From Coenobita brevimanus (taxonomy: Eukaryota > Arthropoda > Malacostraca > Decapoda > Coenobitidae): DNA of 64,000 bases. Location of the stretch: positions 19,750,232 through 19,814,231 of the forward strand of contig CM064657.1 in assembly GCA_032717465.1 (NCBI GenBank). Reading direction: 5' to 3'. Shown piece after piece: positions 51,020 to 61,910 of this stretch (positions are counted from its first letter, which is position 1; every line of letters starts with the position of its first letter). The translations under genes and the position numbers were made by a program. The notes beneath the pieces are model-generated. The model was given only the letters and a program-made list of their open reading frames with translations. It had not been told where the DNA came from and made no database searches.

Positions 51020-51337
51020 TGTATAGATATGAAATATTACCATGCTGCCACTGCAATGTTGCCATACTATGTACTGTGTCTCGCTGTCTCTATGATTCTT
51101 GTATATATGTCCCATGTGTCAGTTAGTTAGACATGACAACGCCGCATCTAGCTAGCCAGCCCAGGCCTAGTCAGTTCCTCACCAGCTTTCGCCCTGTTAC
51201 TACACGCTGGTACCCTGTTCTCTGCCCTGCCTGTATCTCCAGTAATAAAGTCACCCCAGTCCTCTGCGTTTCTCCAGGACCTTCCCTTCAGCCTTACCCT
51301 CGCTGGAACAGTTAGGAGGTTCCATGACATCATACTA
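51020..51337 (+). repeat. Inner gypsy 3' LTR
   Basis: Begins TGTATAG, ends CATACTA (the 5' LTR has CATACCA) and is followed by GTCAT. Confidence 0.95.
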
Positions 51338-51342
51338 GTCAT

Positions 51343-52481
51343 GAGTAAGCTACTGTAGGGATTCACCTCGAGCCCGTACACGGCTCCAGAATCTTGCACT
51401 GTAAACCTCAGGCTGGCACATGGGCCTTTATCTGTGTTCCAGTACTTATACTAAAGACTGTTCCTCTCCTCCACTGACATCTGGCCCAGAATTTCCATTG
51501 TGGCATCCTTGAGGCTAGCAGCCAGCTGCGCTACCCCTTTCCTATCATCCCAGCCATTCCGATCAGTAAGTTGCTCAAACTGCACACAGTAAGCTTCCTA
51601 AGATTCTCTGCCATCAAATTCCTGAGGTTTCTTTTTAACTGGACTCCCATTGTAGTCATACACTTCACTGGGTTGGGGCCTAAAAAACTGGGGAATCATA
51701 ATGAAGTCCAGGACTTTAAACTTCTACAGTCTGATTTCTCAACCCTGTAGTGCTACCTTTGGATGCTTGAGATCCATCAAAATTCACCATACACTGTCCA
51801 TTCTCCCTGTACACTAACCTGAGGCTCAGCAATGCATTATTTCTTTATAGCCTCAATTTTCTCACTAATTACCTTCACATGGTCGACTACATGCTTCAAC
51901 TGGTTATCTACATGCTGTCTGTGCTCCATCACTATTCTCCCATTAATCTTCAACTGGTTGTTATATGTTGTCTGCACTCTGTCACTATTCCCTAATTAAT
52001 CTTCAGCTGGTTGTCTGCATGCTGTCTGCACTCCATCACATTATTGCTTACCCCATACTTCTGCTGCCATAGCTCAGCATATACATCCTCCTTTGACTGT
52101 TGTTGTTCTTCCTTCATTTCCCCCATGAAAGCATCTAGCTGTCCTTGCATCCTCAGCTGTAATTCCCTCTGTTGATCCTGTAATGCCTTTTGAATCTGTT
52201 TATATCTTTCTTTTTTGTTCTTCGTCCTGTGCTTGTAATTATTTGTTGAGTTATTTCTGTCCTTGATTCTGTGCTTGTAATTGTACACTGTGTGCCTGTA
52301 ACTGTTCTTTGAGTTCTTTCTGTCCTTAATTGTGTGTTTTTACTGGTACACTTTGTGCCTGTAATTATTCTTTGAGTTCTTTCTGTCCTTTATTCTGTGC
52401 TTTTAATAACTTCATAATTGCAGCCAGTGATGCCTCCTCTTGAATAGCTTGTCCTCTTGTCTGTACCCTATCTGCCTCCAT
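51343..52481 (-). pseudogene. Outer gypsy Gag N-terminal part
   Basis: The minus-strand ATG at 52481-52479 opens MEADRVQTRGQAIQEEAS, soon interrupted by stops. A Lys/Gln-rich coiled-coil-like part follows (frame 52288-51992, with QQRELQLRMQGQLDAF and KEEQQQSKEDVYAELWQQ). Between 52200 and 52410 the sequence holds roughly 70-bp imperfect tandem units around TTCTTTGAGTTCTTTCTGTCC (plus strand, given by its core). Downstream Gag continues at 45237. Confidence 0.6.
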
Positions 52482-52522
52482 GTCAAAGGTTTGACTCACT
52501 ACAGCACTTTTAATGATCTGCA

Positions 52523-52534
52523 CTCCTTACACCA
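52523..52534 (-). promoter_or_regulatory. Outer gypsy primer binding site candidate
   Basis: On the minus strand TGGTGTAAGGAG follows the 5' LTR end (GTAACA) after one base. The TGG start and position fit a PBS. Confidence 0.55.
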
Positions 52535-52535
52535 C

Positions 52536-52726
52536 TGTTACGTCCCGGTCCCACACTGCTACAGGCTCCAACAGCAGTAGTACAGTATAGGAAGGACATT
52601 GCCCAGTAAGTTGTTCTTCATAGAGGCAGCCTTTCTGTGTACAAGAACACAGATCAGCACAAGCATTGAATGTAAAAACAAGCTTTTTACATTCGTTGAC
52701 TTTAGTTTCCAAATAATTACACTTAA
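52536..52726 (-). repeat. Outer gypsy 5' LTR, inner piece
   Basis: Matches 38453-38639 of the 3' LTR up to and including the TTAA at which piggyBac is inserted. Confidence 0.85.
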
Positions 52727-52979
52727 CCCGCCCCGTCCCGTCGACATATGGGTACGTTGCAATGATTTGCATTTGCCAGTCCCGGCGATGTACCGGTACG
52801 TCGTGCAATTGCAATGTGCATAATTTCGACAATTTTCAAAATTTACGCTTGATTTGCAGTACGTACCCTCGCATGACCTTCCCCTACCTGCCACCAGGCG
52901 GGGACACTCGGCAACCCCGTGCGACCCGCGCTAGCCCACCACTCGTCCACTCACCTGGTAGCCACGGTCCTGCTCAGAC

Positions 52980-55575
52980 ATGGCTAAGAGAGGTCTCTCA
53001 GACAGCGAAATTCAAGTCGCCCTGGACACCTTTACCGGCGACAGTGATTCCCCACTGGACGACGAGGATATGAACAAGGATTATGTGCAGCCAGAGGAGG
53101 AAGAAACCACCAGCAGTGACGAGGAAGTTCCGTCTCCCAGGAAGCGGCAGTACATGACTTACCGTGCTGCTAGAGAGGGGCAGGAGGCAAAGAAGGCACG
53201 TGCAATATCCTATCCCTATCCCCAGCGTGATTTGGAACCAGAATTCGAGGACAAGGACGAGGATGAGGACGATGACGGAGCTGTGGGACGTGCTGCCACT
53301 TGGTATGGACGGGAGGTAATAACACATCGTGGCCCAGAGCGCACACCACATCGTATGAGCAGGTATGGGCCTAGCATTTTGTTTGAGGAGCTAGGAAGTC
53401 AAGTGGAGGGAGTGGGGAGTGAAAGGGAAAGTCCAGGGAGGATTAGGGAAAGTGAGAGTGACGTGAGTGAGTCATTGCTCTCCCTACGTAGTGTGAGGTG
53501 GCGTAGTGGATCACGTGGGCCAGTGCGGGTGCGTTCCTTATCACGTGGGGTTGTGAGGGAGGGGGAAGGTGGGGAGGAACCACTCCAAAGCACGTCTTAT
53601 GCTCCCCAATATCCCCTAACACGTGGTCGAGCTAGGGTGCGTGAGAGAGCACGTGGTGTTGTAATGGAGGGGGAAAGTGGGGAGGAACCACTCCCCAGCA
53701 CGTCTTATGCTCCCCAATATCCCCTAACACGTGGTCGAGCTAGGGTGCGTGAGAGAGCACGTGGTGTTGTCATGGAGGGGGAAGGTGGGGAGGAACCACT
53801 CCCCAGCACGTCTTCTGCTCCCCAATATTCCCCTATTTCATCCCCACAGCCCCCTAATGTTCCTCAAGGCCGTAAGGGTAAGGGAAAGGGAAAGGGTAAA
53901 GGCAGAGGGAAGAGGAGTGAGTGGGGAAGCCCTCCGCACTCCTTCTCCCCCACCTCCCCAACCAGGATCTCCTCCCCACCCAGACAAAGGCGGTGATGGG
54001 GCTGATGGGGACGAGGGATTTGTGTCGTGGGATTGGGAGGATGGGAGTGATTTTTCTCCCCTCATTCACCCCTTCACTGAGCAGGGGCGATCTGGCTGCA
54101 TTGCTCCAGGAATTCACCGTAATTCCACCAGGTTGGATTTTTTCCACCTGTTTTTCAGTGAGGCATTTGTTGATCAGATTGTATACCAAACAATCCTGTT
54201 TGCAAGCGCCCAGCGCCTAGAGAGTGAAAGATTGGGAACAAGGAGTAGGCATTCTATCATCTATGATTAACCTGTCTCCATTCCAGAAATGTTCTTATTT
54301 TTTGCCCTGGTCCTTTTGATGGGTATTATAAGAAAGAATAGAATTCCTGCTTACTGGACTACGGACCCTGTTATGTTTACCCCAATATTTGGTCAAGTGA
54401 TGAGCCGTAATCGGTTTCAACAAATTCTAAGTCGCCTCCATTTCTATGATGCTCATGACCCTGAAAATGTAAACAACACTGATAAAATGAGGCGAATTAG
54501 GTTGGTCTTTGATCACCTCAGGTAAACCTTTCGTTCCTCATTCTATCCCTATAGAGACCTCGTCATAGACTAGAGTCTCGTGTTGTGGAGAGGCAATATT
54601 TCATTTAGACAGTATATACCCAGCAAAAGGCACCGTTTTGGGTTCAAGATCTTTGTTATGTGCGACTGTAGGACTGGATACGTGCAAGACATAGTCTTGT
54701 ACACTGGTGCACAGACATACATAATAGAAGATCGAAGTATTGGACTGTCGGGAGCAGTGGTAAAGACGATGATAGAAGACTGCCTTCATCGTGGTCACGT
54801 TCTCTACCTCGACAATTGGTACACTAGCCCTCTTCTCGCTCGTTATCTTCACACACATGAAACGGGAGTCTGTGGTACCGTAAAGGTGAACCGGCGTCAC
54901 ATGGCCAAGGTAGGGCGGAAACTTGCAAGGAATGAGGTTGTCTTCTTCAAAGCCAACAACATCCTTGCAACAATGTGGAACCACAACAGAGAAGTAAGCC
55001 TCTTGTCCACGGTTCACTGCCCCTTGATGCACCGTACTGATTCAGTAGATTACCGTAGCGAGAGCAGGCGTCGTGTTTGGAAACCTGAGTGTGTTATGGA
55101 TTACAATATAAACATGCGCCTCGTGGACCAGTCAGACTCCATGATATCGACGGTAGAGTGTGCCAGGACCACGATGAAGTGGTATAAAAAACTGTTCTTT
55201 CACTTGCTAGATATCACTGCTCTGAATTGCCACCACCTTCACGCCATGACAACAGGAGTTCAGGAAACATTTGAAGGGTTTGTGAGGGAGCTCACAAGAG
55301 AAATCTTTGCAAAGTATGCTGTTGAAAGGCCCCAACATCGCACCCGCACTGCCCATATTGCCTAAATTCCCCAGAGAATATCCGGCCGCCATTTCCCCAC
55401 TCCTATCCCTCCCCAGCCAAACAGACCTAGGCCCCAACGCAGGTGTCACGTGTGCAGTAATTCCCAGGTGAGACTCACGACACAGAGGAAGGACACCCGC
55501 TATGAGTGCGTGCAGTGTGACGTGGGTCTCTGTATTCATCCATGTTTTAGTGAATATCACACGTTGATGCAATTT
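52980..55575 (+). pseudogene. piggyBac transposase
   Basis: The N-terminus (MAKRGLSDSEIQVALD, acidic, with PSPRKRQ) includes a 36-residue repeat and Lys/Gly-rich tail. After a frame change near 53985 the DDE domain follows: FVDQIVYQTILFA, FFALVLLMGIIRKNRIPAYW and MSRNRFQQILSRLHF. Then MCDCRTGYVQDIVLYTG (first Asp), GHVLYLDNWYTSPLLARYL (second Asp) and MRLVDQSDSM (final Asp pair). A Cys-rich C-terminal domain (CHVCSNSQ..., YECVQCDVGLCIHPCF) lies in another frame at 55440-55575. Stops at 54268, 54523, 54568 and 55363 kill it, but all catalytic Asp remain. Confidence 0.92.
53542..53840 (+). repeat. 108-bp coding minisatellite in piggyBac transposase
   Basis: Units start at 53542, 53650 and 53758 (CACGTGG). 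Each encodes 36 residues containing EEPL.STSYAPQYPLTRGRA or a close variant; the third unit is partial. The period is a multiple of three, so the frame is preserved. Confidence 0.92.
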
Positions 55576-56500
55576 TAGTATGATGTGAATGCGAAAGGAC
55601 GCAGAAATTATGAGGTAAATGCGACAGACAGACGCTCAGTGAAATTATCAGTCATGTTGATCTCCAAATATTAGTATAAAGTGCATACGGGTAGAACATA
55701 AGTGAAAACATTGTATGTAAGTATATAAATCTGCCCTAAGTTGAAACTTACATAGCGAGGGTTTTATGATGCGATATTCTGTCGCTCAGTGCAATAAATA
55801 TGGCCTGTAATTATATAATTATTATAATTGGAAATTCTTACGGGTATAATATAAGTTCAAATTATTGTAAGTGATGATATATATTCTAAGTCAAATATTC
55901 ATAGCGTGTGTATAGAGATGCGATTTCCTGACGCTCAGTTGAATGAATAAGGCACGTATTAGTCAAAATAAAAGTCAGCAGGTGATAAAGTGAATAATTA
56001 GTATATAAGTGTGTGACTGAATTAGTATATAAATGTGTGAGTATTATGTTTGTGGAAACATTCCTTGCGAGGGTATTTTCAGGCGATATTCTCACGCTCA
56101 CTTCAATAAATAATGGCAGTAAGTATATACAGTGCATTATAGGGGTGTAAACGTGTGTAATGTAAGTGGGAAATTATAAGTGGAGTGAATAAATAAAGTA
56201 GATGATGAAACACGTGTGTTTGAGATCGTGGTTGCTACGTGAATATGCGCTAGCATATCGCTAAATGCCCTCGTAATGAATGAAAATAATTGAAAACCTT
56301 TACAGTGGTGGAGGAAAGGTTCTATGTAAAGGGGGAAATAATTGGAAAGTGATAAAACAATTTGGTATGTTGAAATACGAGTCATAGCGAGTGCACTTAC
56401 TAAGCTGATGTGCGCTATACTTATGCTGCATGTCATCATAATGAATGAAAACATCTGAAAACACTTACAAACAGTTGTAATTGGTAAAACGTCATTGAAA
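55576..56500. repeat. Degenerate tandem units in the piggyBac 3' region
   Basis: A core of the form GCGATATTCT..CGCTCA.T.CAATAAAT recurs near 55771, 55917 and 56078, with a weaker one near 55640. A second motif, TAATGAATGAAAA..TTGAAAAC, appears near 56276 and 56440. Periods are about 145-165 bp. It is noncoding. Confidence 0.65.
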
Positions 56501-56947
56501 CAGAAGTATACAAGTAGAAAAAATGATAGGTTGACTCATACCAGACACTTAGCATATAGCATGTTACGACTCGGACCAAACTCGCTATGCTCGCGCCATG
56601 GTACAATGCTTATTTTTCATATATATGTGTCTGAAATCCATTATATTGTTACTGTTATTGTTTATTAGTTCAAATTCAATGAATATAGAGGTGTTGTGTG
56701 TTGTTTCTCCCATTATTCCTTACCATAGAAAACGTAAACGCATATCCAGCCCATTAGAGAACACCATACCTGCCGGGGGGAACCGCACCTGTACGGACCA
56801 CTTATAGTCCGTGAGAACCACTTTCTTTGTGATTTTCCTTCGTTTCTCGACCTAAGCGGAAGTTTTAGCAAAAAAAAAGTTTTTCCAAAAAGGCTCGGGA
56901 CTGGGGGATGTCATAGGTGCGGAAAACCTCGGGACGTGACGGGTTAA

Positions 56948-57394
56948 TGCTTGCCAAATTCACTTCACTGTTTCCACAAGTACGGTACCAGAGCTATACA
57001 ATCGCCACTGACACTGAACTAAACTCAGATTGAACTAACTTCTCTAGTCCCTTCCCTGTCCTTATATAAGCTCCCTGTATACTAGGATAATGTACTATAT
57101 TTTAGGAGGAGCAACAGTTGCCAACTCGGAGAAATTCAAAATATCCAGAGCTTCCTTACACTGCATAACATTGTACATTATTTAACATACAAACTGAGAT
57201 AAAATTACATAATTTAACAAACATGCACATCAAATATATAGAGAAAAAGAATACAAAAATTAATGTATAACTTTACAAAATACCTCCGCTCAGAAACAGC
57301 AGGCTAACTGGCAACTCTGACACGTAGCAGAAAAATTCGAGAATTGTCAGGAATACTCCAACACTACCTAACTAGCGAATCCCACTTCTCAACA
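56948..57394 (-). repeat. Outer gypsy 5' LTR, outer piece
   Basis: Continues the LTR after the piggyBac insertion, matching 38640-39087. On the minus strand the element starts TGTTGAGAAG at 57394. Confidence 0.88.
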
Positions 57395-57611
57395 AGATTT
57401 TGTTCATTCAGCCAATTGCATCCCATACCTTTGCAACAAAAATGATGTTACATTTCTGGAACACAAGGGTTACATGTAGACCATAGTTTCAACCCATCTA
57501 AAAGGGTTCAGTTACTTCTTTTGTTTTGTTTTTTTTATATAATTTCATTGCATTATTCCAGTGAGGAACACCATATGATCAATTCTGAAATAATGATATC
57601 AAATGCTGACT
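57395..57611. other. Spacer between outer gypsy and LINE D
   Basis: AT-rich, with one T-run. Nothing recognised. Confidence 0.4.
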
Positions 57612-58237
57612 AAAGTTTTGTTCATTCATTCGTTTGTGTAGGCTCCGACATGCTTGCTTTCGTCAGCCTTGGTTACCTAATGGCTGCTTTCCATGCTGCT
57701 CGATCTCTGGCAGCTTCCCTGTTCAGTCCCTTATCCCTGAGGTCACACTCAATGACCGTGTCCAAGGTCTTGTTCGGTCTACCTCTCGCAACTCTACCCC
57801 TAACATTAACACATCTCACTTTCTGCACCCAATTATCATCCCCCATCCTCATCACATACCTGCACCATCTCAATCTATCACTCCTCATCACAACACCAGT
57901 ACACTCTAGTCCAATCCTACCCCTCAGATCATCTTGTGTAAAACTTGCCTCCTAGGCCTCACACTGCACATCCACTTAATCACTGTCCTTTCTGTACGTT
58001 TGAACCTGCCAATATCCTCTTCCTTTACTCTCCATGTCTCGCAACCATTCAGCATTACACTCCTAACACATGCTGCATTCAAAGATCCCTTAGCACGGAG
58101 GGTGAGCCCTCACAATGTCAGGAGAGGCAACAGTTCCCTGACCTTCTTCCAAGAGCTACAGTAGCTCCAGCCCCACCTTCGGTGCATAACATGTTCTCCC
58201 AAATAACAAAACTCTTCCACACACTCAAGAGACTCAC
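57612..58237 (-). pseudogene. LINE family D, C-terminal part and tail
   Basis: On the minus strand from 58237: a GESLECVEEFCYLGEHV segment, frame breaks, then MMRSDRLRWCRYVMRMGDDNWVQKVRCVNVRGRVARGRPNKTLDTVIECDLRDKGL (57891 down, cited as the 57891-57673 frame) with a RAAWKAAIR end and stop. The tail reads CAAACGAATGAATGAAC. It is the downstream piece of the element at 58997-61195. Confidence 0.82.
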
Positions 58238-59000
58238 CAGGCTTGGTGGATGAGTTTGGGAGAGTGTGTAAGAAATGGAATCTAAAGGTGAATGTAGGGA
58301 AGAGTAAAGTGATGGTCTTTGAGAGAGGTGAAGTCAGTGAATGTACAGCGAGGTTGGATGGTGAGGAATTGGAAAATGTGAGTACGTTTAAGTACTTGGG
58401 TAGTGTGATGAGTAAGGATGGAGGTTTGGAGGGTGAAGTGCTTGAAAGGGTACAGCAGGGAAGAAAGGTTGCTGGTTCTTTGAAAGCAGTGATAAGAAAC
58501 AGGGAAGTGAGCATGGAAGTGAAAAAGTTACTACATGACAGTATTGTGATACCAACTCTAACGTACGGAAGTGAAGCGTGGACGTTGTTGGAAGGACACA
58601 AGTCAAGAGTGAGAGCAGTGGAAATGAGTTATTTAAGAGGAGCCTGTGGAGTCACATGGAGAGACAGGCTGACGAATGAGGATATAAAGGAGCGTTGTGG
58701 TGTTGATGTGGATGTGATAGGAAGCGTTATGAGGAACACACTGAGGTGGTTTGGCCATGTGGAGAGGATGGAGGGTGAAAGACTGACGAAGAGAGTGTAT
58801 GTGAGTGAGGTGGAGGGGGAAAGAGGGAGGGGGAGGCCGAGGATGAGATGGAGAGATGGGGTGGAGAGGTATATGAGAGAGGGGGATGTGAGTTGGGAGC
58901 AGGGGAGTGAAATGGCGGGGGACAGGGCGACTTGGAGGCGATTTGTTTGTGGCCACCCCAAACGGGATTGAGGCGTCTGGCAAAAGATAGATAGATAGAC
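58238..59000 (+). pseudogene. LINE family B, copy 3, inserted in LINE D
   Basis: Begins just after the RT catalytic motif (LVDEFGRVCKKWNLKVNVGKSK) and is open for 242 codons to the stop at 58969-58971, with the same C-terminal blocks as copy 1 (94-95% similar by eye). The 3' terminus and a TAGATAGATAGA tail end it near 59000. LINE D is interrupted on both sides. Confidence 0.9.
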
Positions 59001-61195
59001 TTTTAAGCCGTTGTGCTCCATTCCAACTATCCATTTTCTAAATATTTCCTCCTCCTCCCTTTCATTCTCTGCAATCAACACCAAATCATCAGCATACAAC
59101 ATCTACCACGGGAGTCCATTTCTGAAGTCATGTGAGAGGGCTTCAGGTACCATCATAAACCACAAGTGGCCCAAAACTCACCCCTGGTACACACCACCAT
59201 TCACGGAAACCTCATCACTCATCACTCAAATCACCCTTACCTAGGTGCGAGCACCTACATGCATGGCCATAACCACCCTAACCAGCCACTTCTCGATCCC
59301 AAGCTTTCTCACTATCCACTTCACCACCTCTCTAGGGACTCTGTCAAAGGCATTCTCCATTTCAACAAAAACAAAGTTTTGATCCCTTTTCTTTCCTATA
59401 TATATATATATTTCCTGAAGCTGTCGAATAATAAATATGGCATCAGTGGTCACTTTGCCTGGCATAAACCCAAACTGCATCTTATCATTATTCACACTTC
59501 CTCTAATCATACCTTCTAGAACTCTCTCTATTACCTTTAGTATCTGGTCCAAAAGCGTTATGCCTCTATAATTCGCTCTTTCCAGGGCATCATCCTTCCC
59601 ATTGTACACAGTAAAATTTACACTCTTTAGCCAATCATTTGGGACAAGACACTCATATATAATCGTATTTATCAGGTCGGTGACTAACCTGACTCCTATA
59701 TCTCCTGAGGCTTTCAACATTCCAGCAGGCAACCCACAAACACCTGCTGCCTTCCCCACCTGCATCCTGCCTGTTGCCCTGCTCACAGTAACAACGTCAA
59801 TCAAAGGCCAAGGACCAAACACTGGATCTGCTGCCTCCAAACTTTCCCTACCCCAGTCAAACTCCTTATTCAACAACCGGCTGTAATGCTTTCTCCATTC
59901 GTGTTTAATATCCCCACTGTTCATTACTACCCTTCCATCATCATTCTACATACACTGCTTACCGATGATTTCTCTATTCTCCCTCTTCATCTGATTTGCC
60001 ACTTTAAATATCATATTCTCCCTTGCCACACGATTTACGTTATCAAGTTAAAGTCTCTGTGACTCAGACTTCCCCCTATAAACCTCTCTTCTAGCCCTAC
60101 TCTTGGTAGCCAAGTATTCCTATTTGTCACTACCTTTCTTCTATCCCCGGAAAAACCTTCTTTTCTAATTAATTGCAGATTCTACACCTTCATCCCCCCC
60201 ACAAAGTTACTTTATGTCTTTGTGGGCCTCTTGTCCATCCACATACTGAATCAGTAACTCTCAAAATGTTGCTCTTGAGAGCTCTGTACTGTTCATTAAC
60301 ACTTCCGTCAACGTCTCCCTGTTCAGCCACCACTCTCCTCACCTCGCTGTAGAAGGCATCCCTTACTGCTTGGTTTCTCAGCTTCCATGTTATCCTCCTA
60401 GGTGCATAGGTCCTCTTTTTCATAACCCATTCCTTATGCACCATGTCACATGTTAATAACTTGTGTTGATGCACACACTCCTCGCTCACTATAACTTTAA
60501 TATCCCTCACTTTCCTCCTATCAGCCGTCCTGACAGGAAATAGTCTATCTGGCTGCTCTTTCCCCTAGACTCGTATGTAATCAACCTACTCTCTCGCTTC
60601 CTAAAATGAGTGTTCCACACAATCATGTTCATTACCTCTCTAAACTTGAGTATCCTTTCCCCTTCCTCATTTTATGTGCCATATGCACTTCCCCCATGCA
60701 TTCCTTCCTATCCTTGAGTTGCTTCACGCACAAGACCATTGAAGTCTCCTCCCAAAACTACAATCTCATCATCCCTCATTCCACTTACTACATGTATTAA
60801 GTCATCCCAAAATCTATCCTTCTCTACCTCATCCGAGCCTGCCTGTGGAGCATACACTGATATACAGTAAATACAACCATTTTTCCACCGAACAAAAATT
60901 TCGCTTCTACTATCCTATCACATTCTCTTATAACATTCATGGCATATTACACCCATTTCTCCCCAACCAACAAACCCACACCACCATAACCATCTGTCTT
61001 CCCTTGTCAAAACAACTTTTAAATAACAGTCTCTTCCAGCAATCTTTCTGGCTAATGCACTCCTATACCGGATTTCTTACACACATCCCACATCCACCCA
61101 CCTCCTACTCAATGTCTCAGCCACTCAAACTTCCCACATTCCACGATGTCACACTGTTCACCCTGGGTGATTTACTGTCCTCAGACTTTTTTTGA
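58997..61195 (-). pseudogene. LINE family D, endonuclease and reverse transcriptase
   Basis: On the minus strand, endonuclease remnants occupy 61195-60200 (ECVHQHKLLTCDMV near 60480). The linker has QAVRDAFYSEVRRVVAEQ. RT covers 59924-59241: VGKAAGVCGLPAGMLKASG, LVPNDWLKSVNFTVYNGKDDALERANYRGITLLDQILKV (cited in two parts), MQFGFMPGKVTTDAIFIIRQL and NAFDRVPREVVKWIVRKLG. The catalytic LYADDLVLIAENE lies at 59102 down. Frame breaks are present but RT motifs are intact. It is split at 58997 by LINE B. Confidence 0.88.
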
Positions 61196-61199
61196 ATTT

Positions 61200-61910
61200 C
61201 ATTTTTTAACTTGGTCATAATCAGTAAAAATAATAATGGGAAGAGACATGCCACAGGCCCCATGCACTGCATAATCACAGTTCCAGGCAATGGATCTGGG
61301 ATCCATAGCCCACCAGCCTTGACCAGTGGCTGTGGTAATGGCCTTGGGGCATCCTGCGAGGATAGCTACAAAGCGTGCCTTGGCACTGTAACTGCCGCAC
61401 CATTATATACCCATTGATAGGGCAGCCTCCTGAGGCATTACTCCCAGGTTCGGACCCCTTTCTATTGAGCTGAAGCAACAGCCTGAGAACCACAATGTCC
61501 TGTATCCTGTAGCACAGGTTCGAGCCCCATCTTACCCAGGTCCCATGATCAATGCTGGCGGAGCCCTCGTCATGCCTGCCCTCAAAAGGTCTGCCACTAG
61601 ATAGCGAAGACAAACTTTTCTGGCTGCATGCTCTTTCTGGCATCAGCCCGTGTAACGTAGTGGGGTACATTGTATGGTTATGTAAAACACATGTGGTGTG
61701 GTGTCTGAGATAATTAGAGCATGTGTTTGGAAGGGTATGCTGGTCTACTCTCCATATTAGTGTCACAGTGAAAAGGTCTGCAAAGAGGGATGGTTAGGTA
61801 GCCAGTGAAACAGTAGCACCAGCTCTCCCTATCACCAGCATTCCCATTCCCCTCGGGAGTACCACCCTGATCGGCTGGTGCTACAGCCTCCTCCTTTGAT
61901 AAGGACATCT
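61200..61910 (-). promoter_or_regulatory. LINE D 5' leader region
   Basis: Noncoding sequence upstream of the LINE D endonuclease. Its outer part (61736-61895) matches the LINE F leader module. On the plus strand GGTTCGAGCCC (61517-61527) and GGTTCGGACCC (61447-61457) resemble Pol III B boxes, without convincing A boxes. Confidence 0.45.

Larger units (their letters stand above)
45243..51337 (+). mobile_element. Inner Ty3/gypsy LTR retrotransposon, structurally complete
   Basis: LTRs of 323 and 318 bp begin TGTATAG. The 5' LTR ends CATACCA and the 3' LTR CATACTA. The 5-bp target duplication GTCAT lies at 45238-45242 and 51338-51342. A primer binding site follows the 5' LTR and a G-rich polypurine tract precedes the 3' LTR. 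Gag, zinc knuckles, protease, RT, RNase H and integrase are in gypsy order. No envelope gene is present. LTRs differ by roughly 13 substitutions and one 5-bp indel (about 4%). It lies antisense within Gag of the outer element. Confidence 0.95.
52727..56943 (+). mobile_element. piggyBac DNA transposon with decayed transposase
   Basis: TTAA target duplications lie at 52723-52726 and 56944-56947. The termini CCCGCCCCGTCCCG (left) and, complemented, CCCGTCACGTCCCG (right) agree at 12 of 14 positions. The other LTR of the host gypsy gives the empty site. The 5' subterminal region has inverted motifs around GTAC and TTGCAAT (52745-52820). A transposase occupies 52980-55575, and about 1.3 kb of AT-rich repeated DNA fills the 3' side. 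The 4217-bp length is long for piggyBac because of that 3' region. Confidence 0.95.
38453..57394 (-). mobile_element. Outer Ty3/gypsy LTR retrotransposon, expanded by three insertions
   Basis: It has two related LTRs: 38453-39087 (3' LTR) and 52536-52726 plus 56948-57394 (5' LTR). Between them, on the minus strand, are Gag, zinc knuckles, a protease remnant, RT, RNase H and integrase in the gypsy order. Removing the hAT, the inner gypsy and the piggyBac insertion leaves about 6.9 kb, normal for a gypsy element. LTR divergence is visibly higher than in the inner element, so this is older. I find no exact target duplication at its outer ends. Confidence 0.85.

Noticed and set aside
61447..61527. 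A tRNA or SINE head around two B-box-like motifs
   Set aside because: No A box at the right distance and no tRNA fold.
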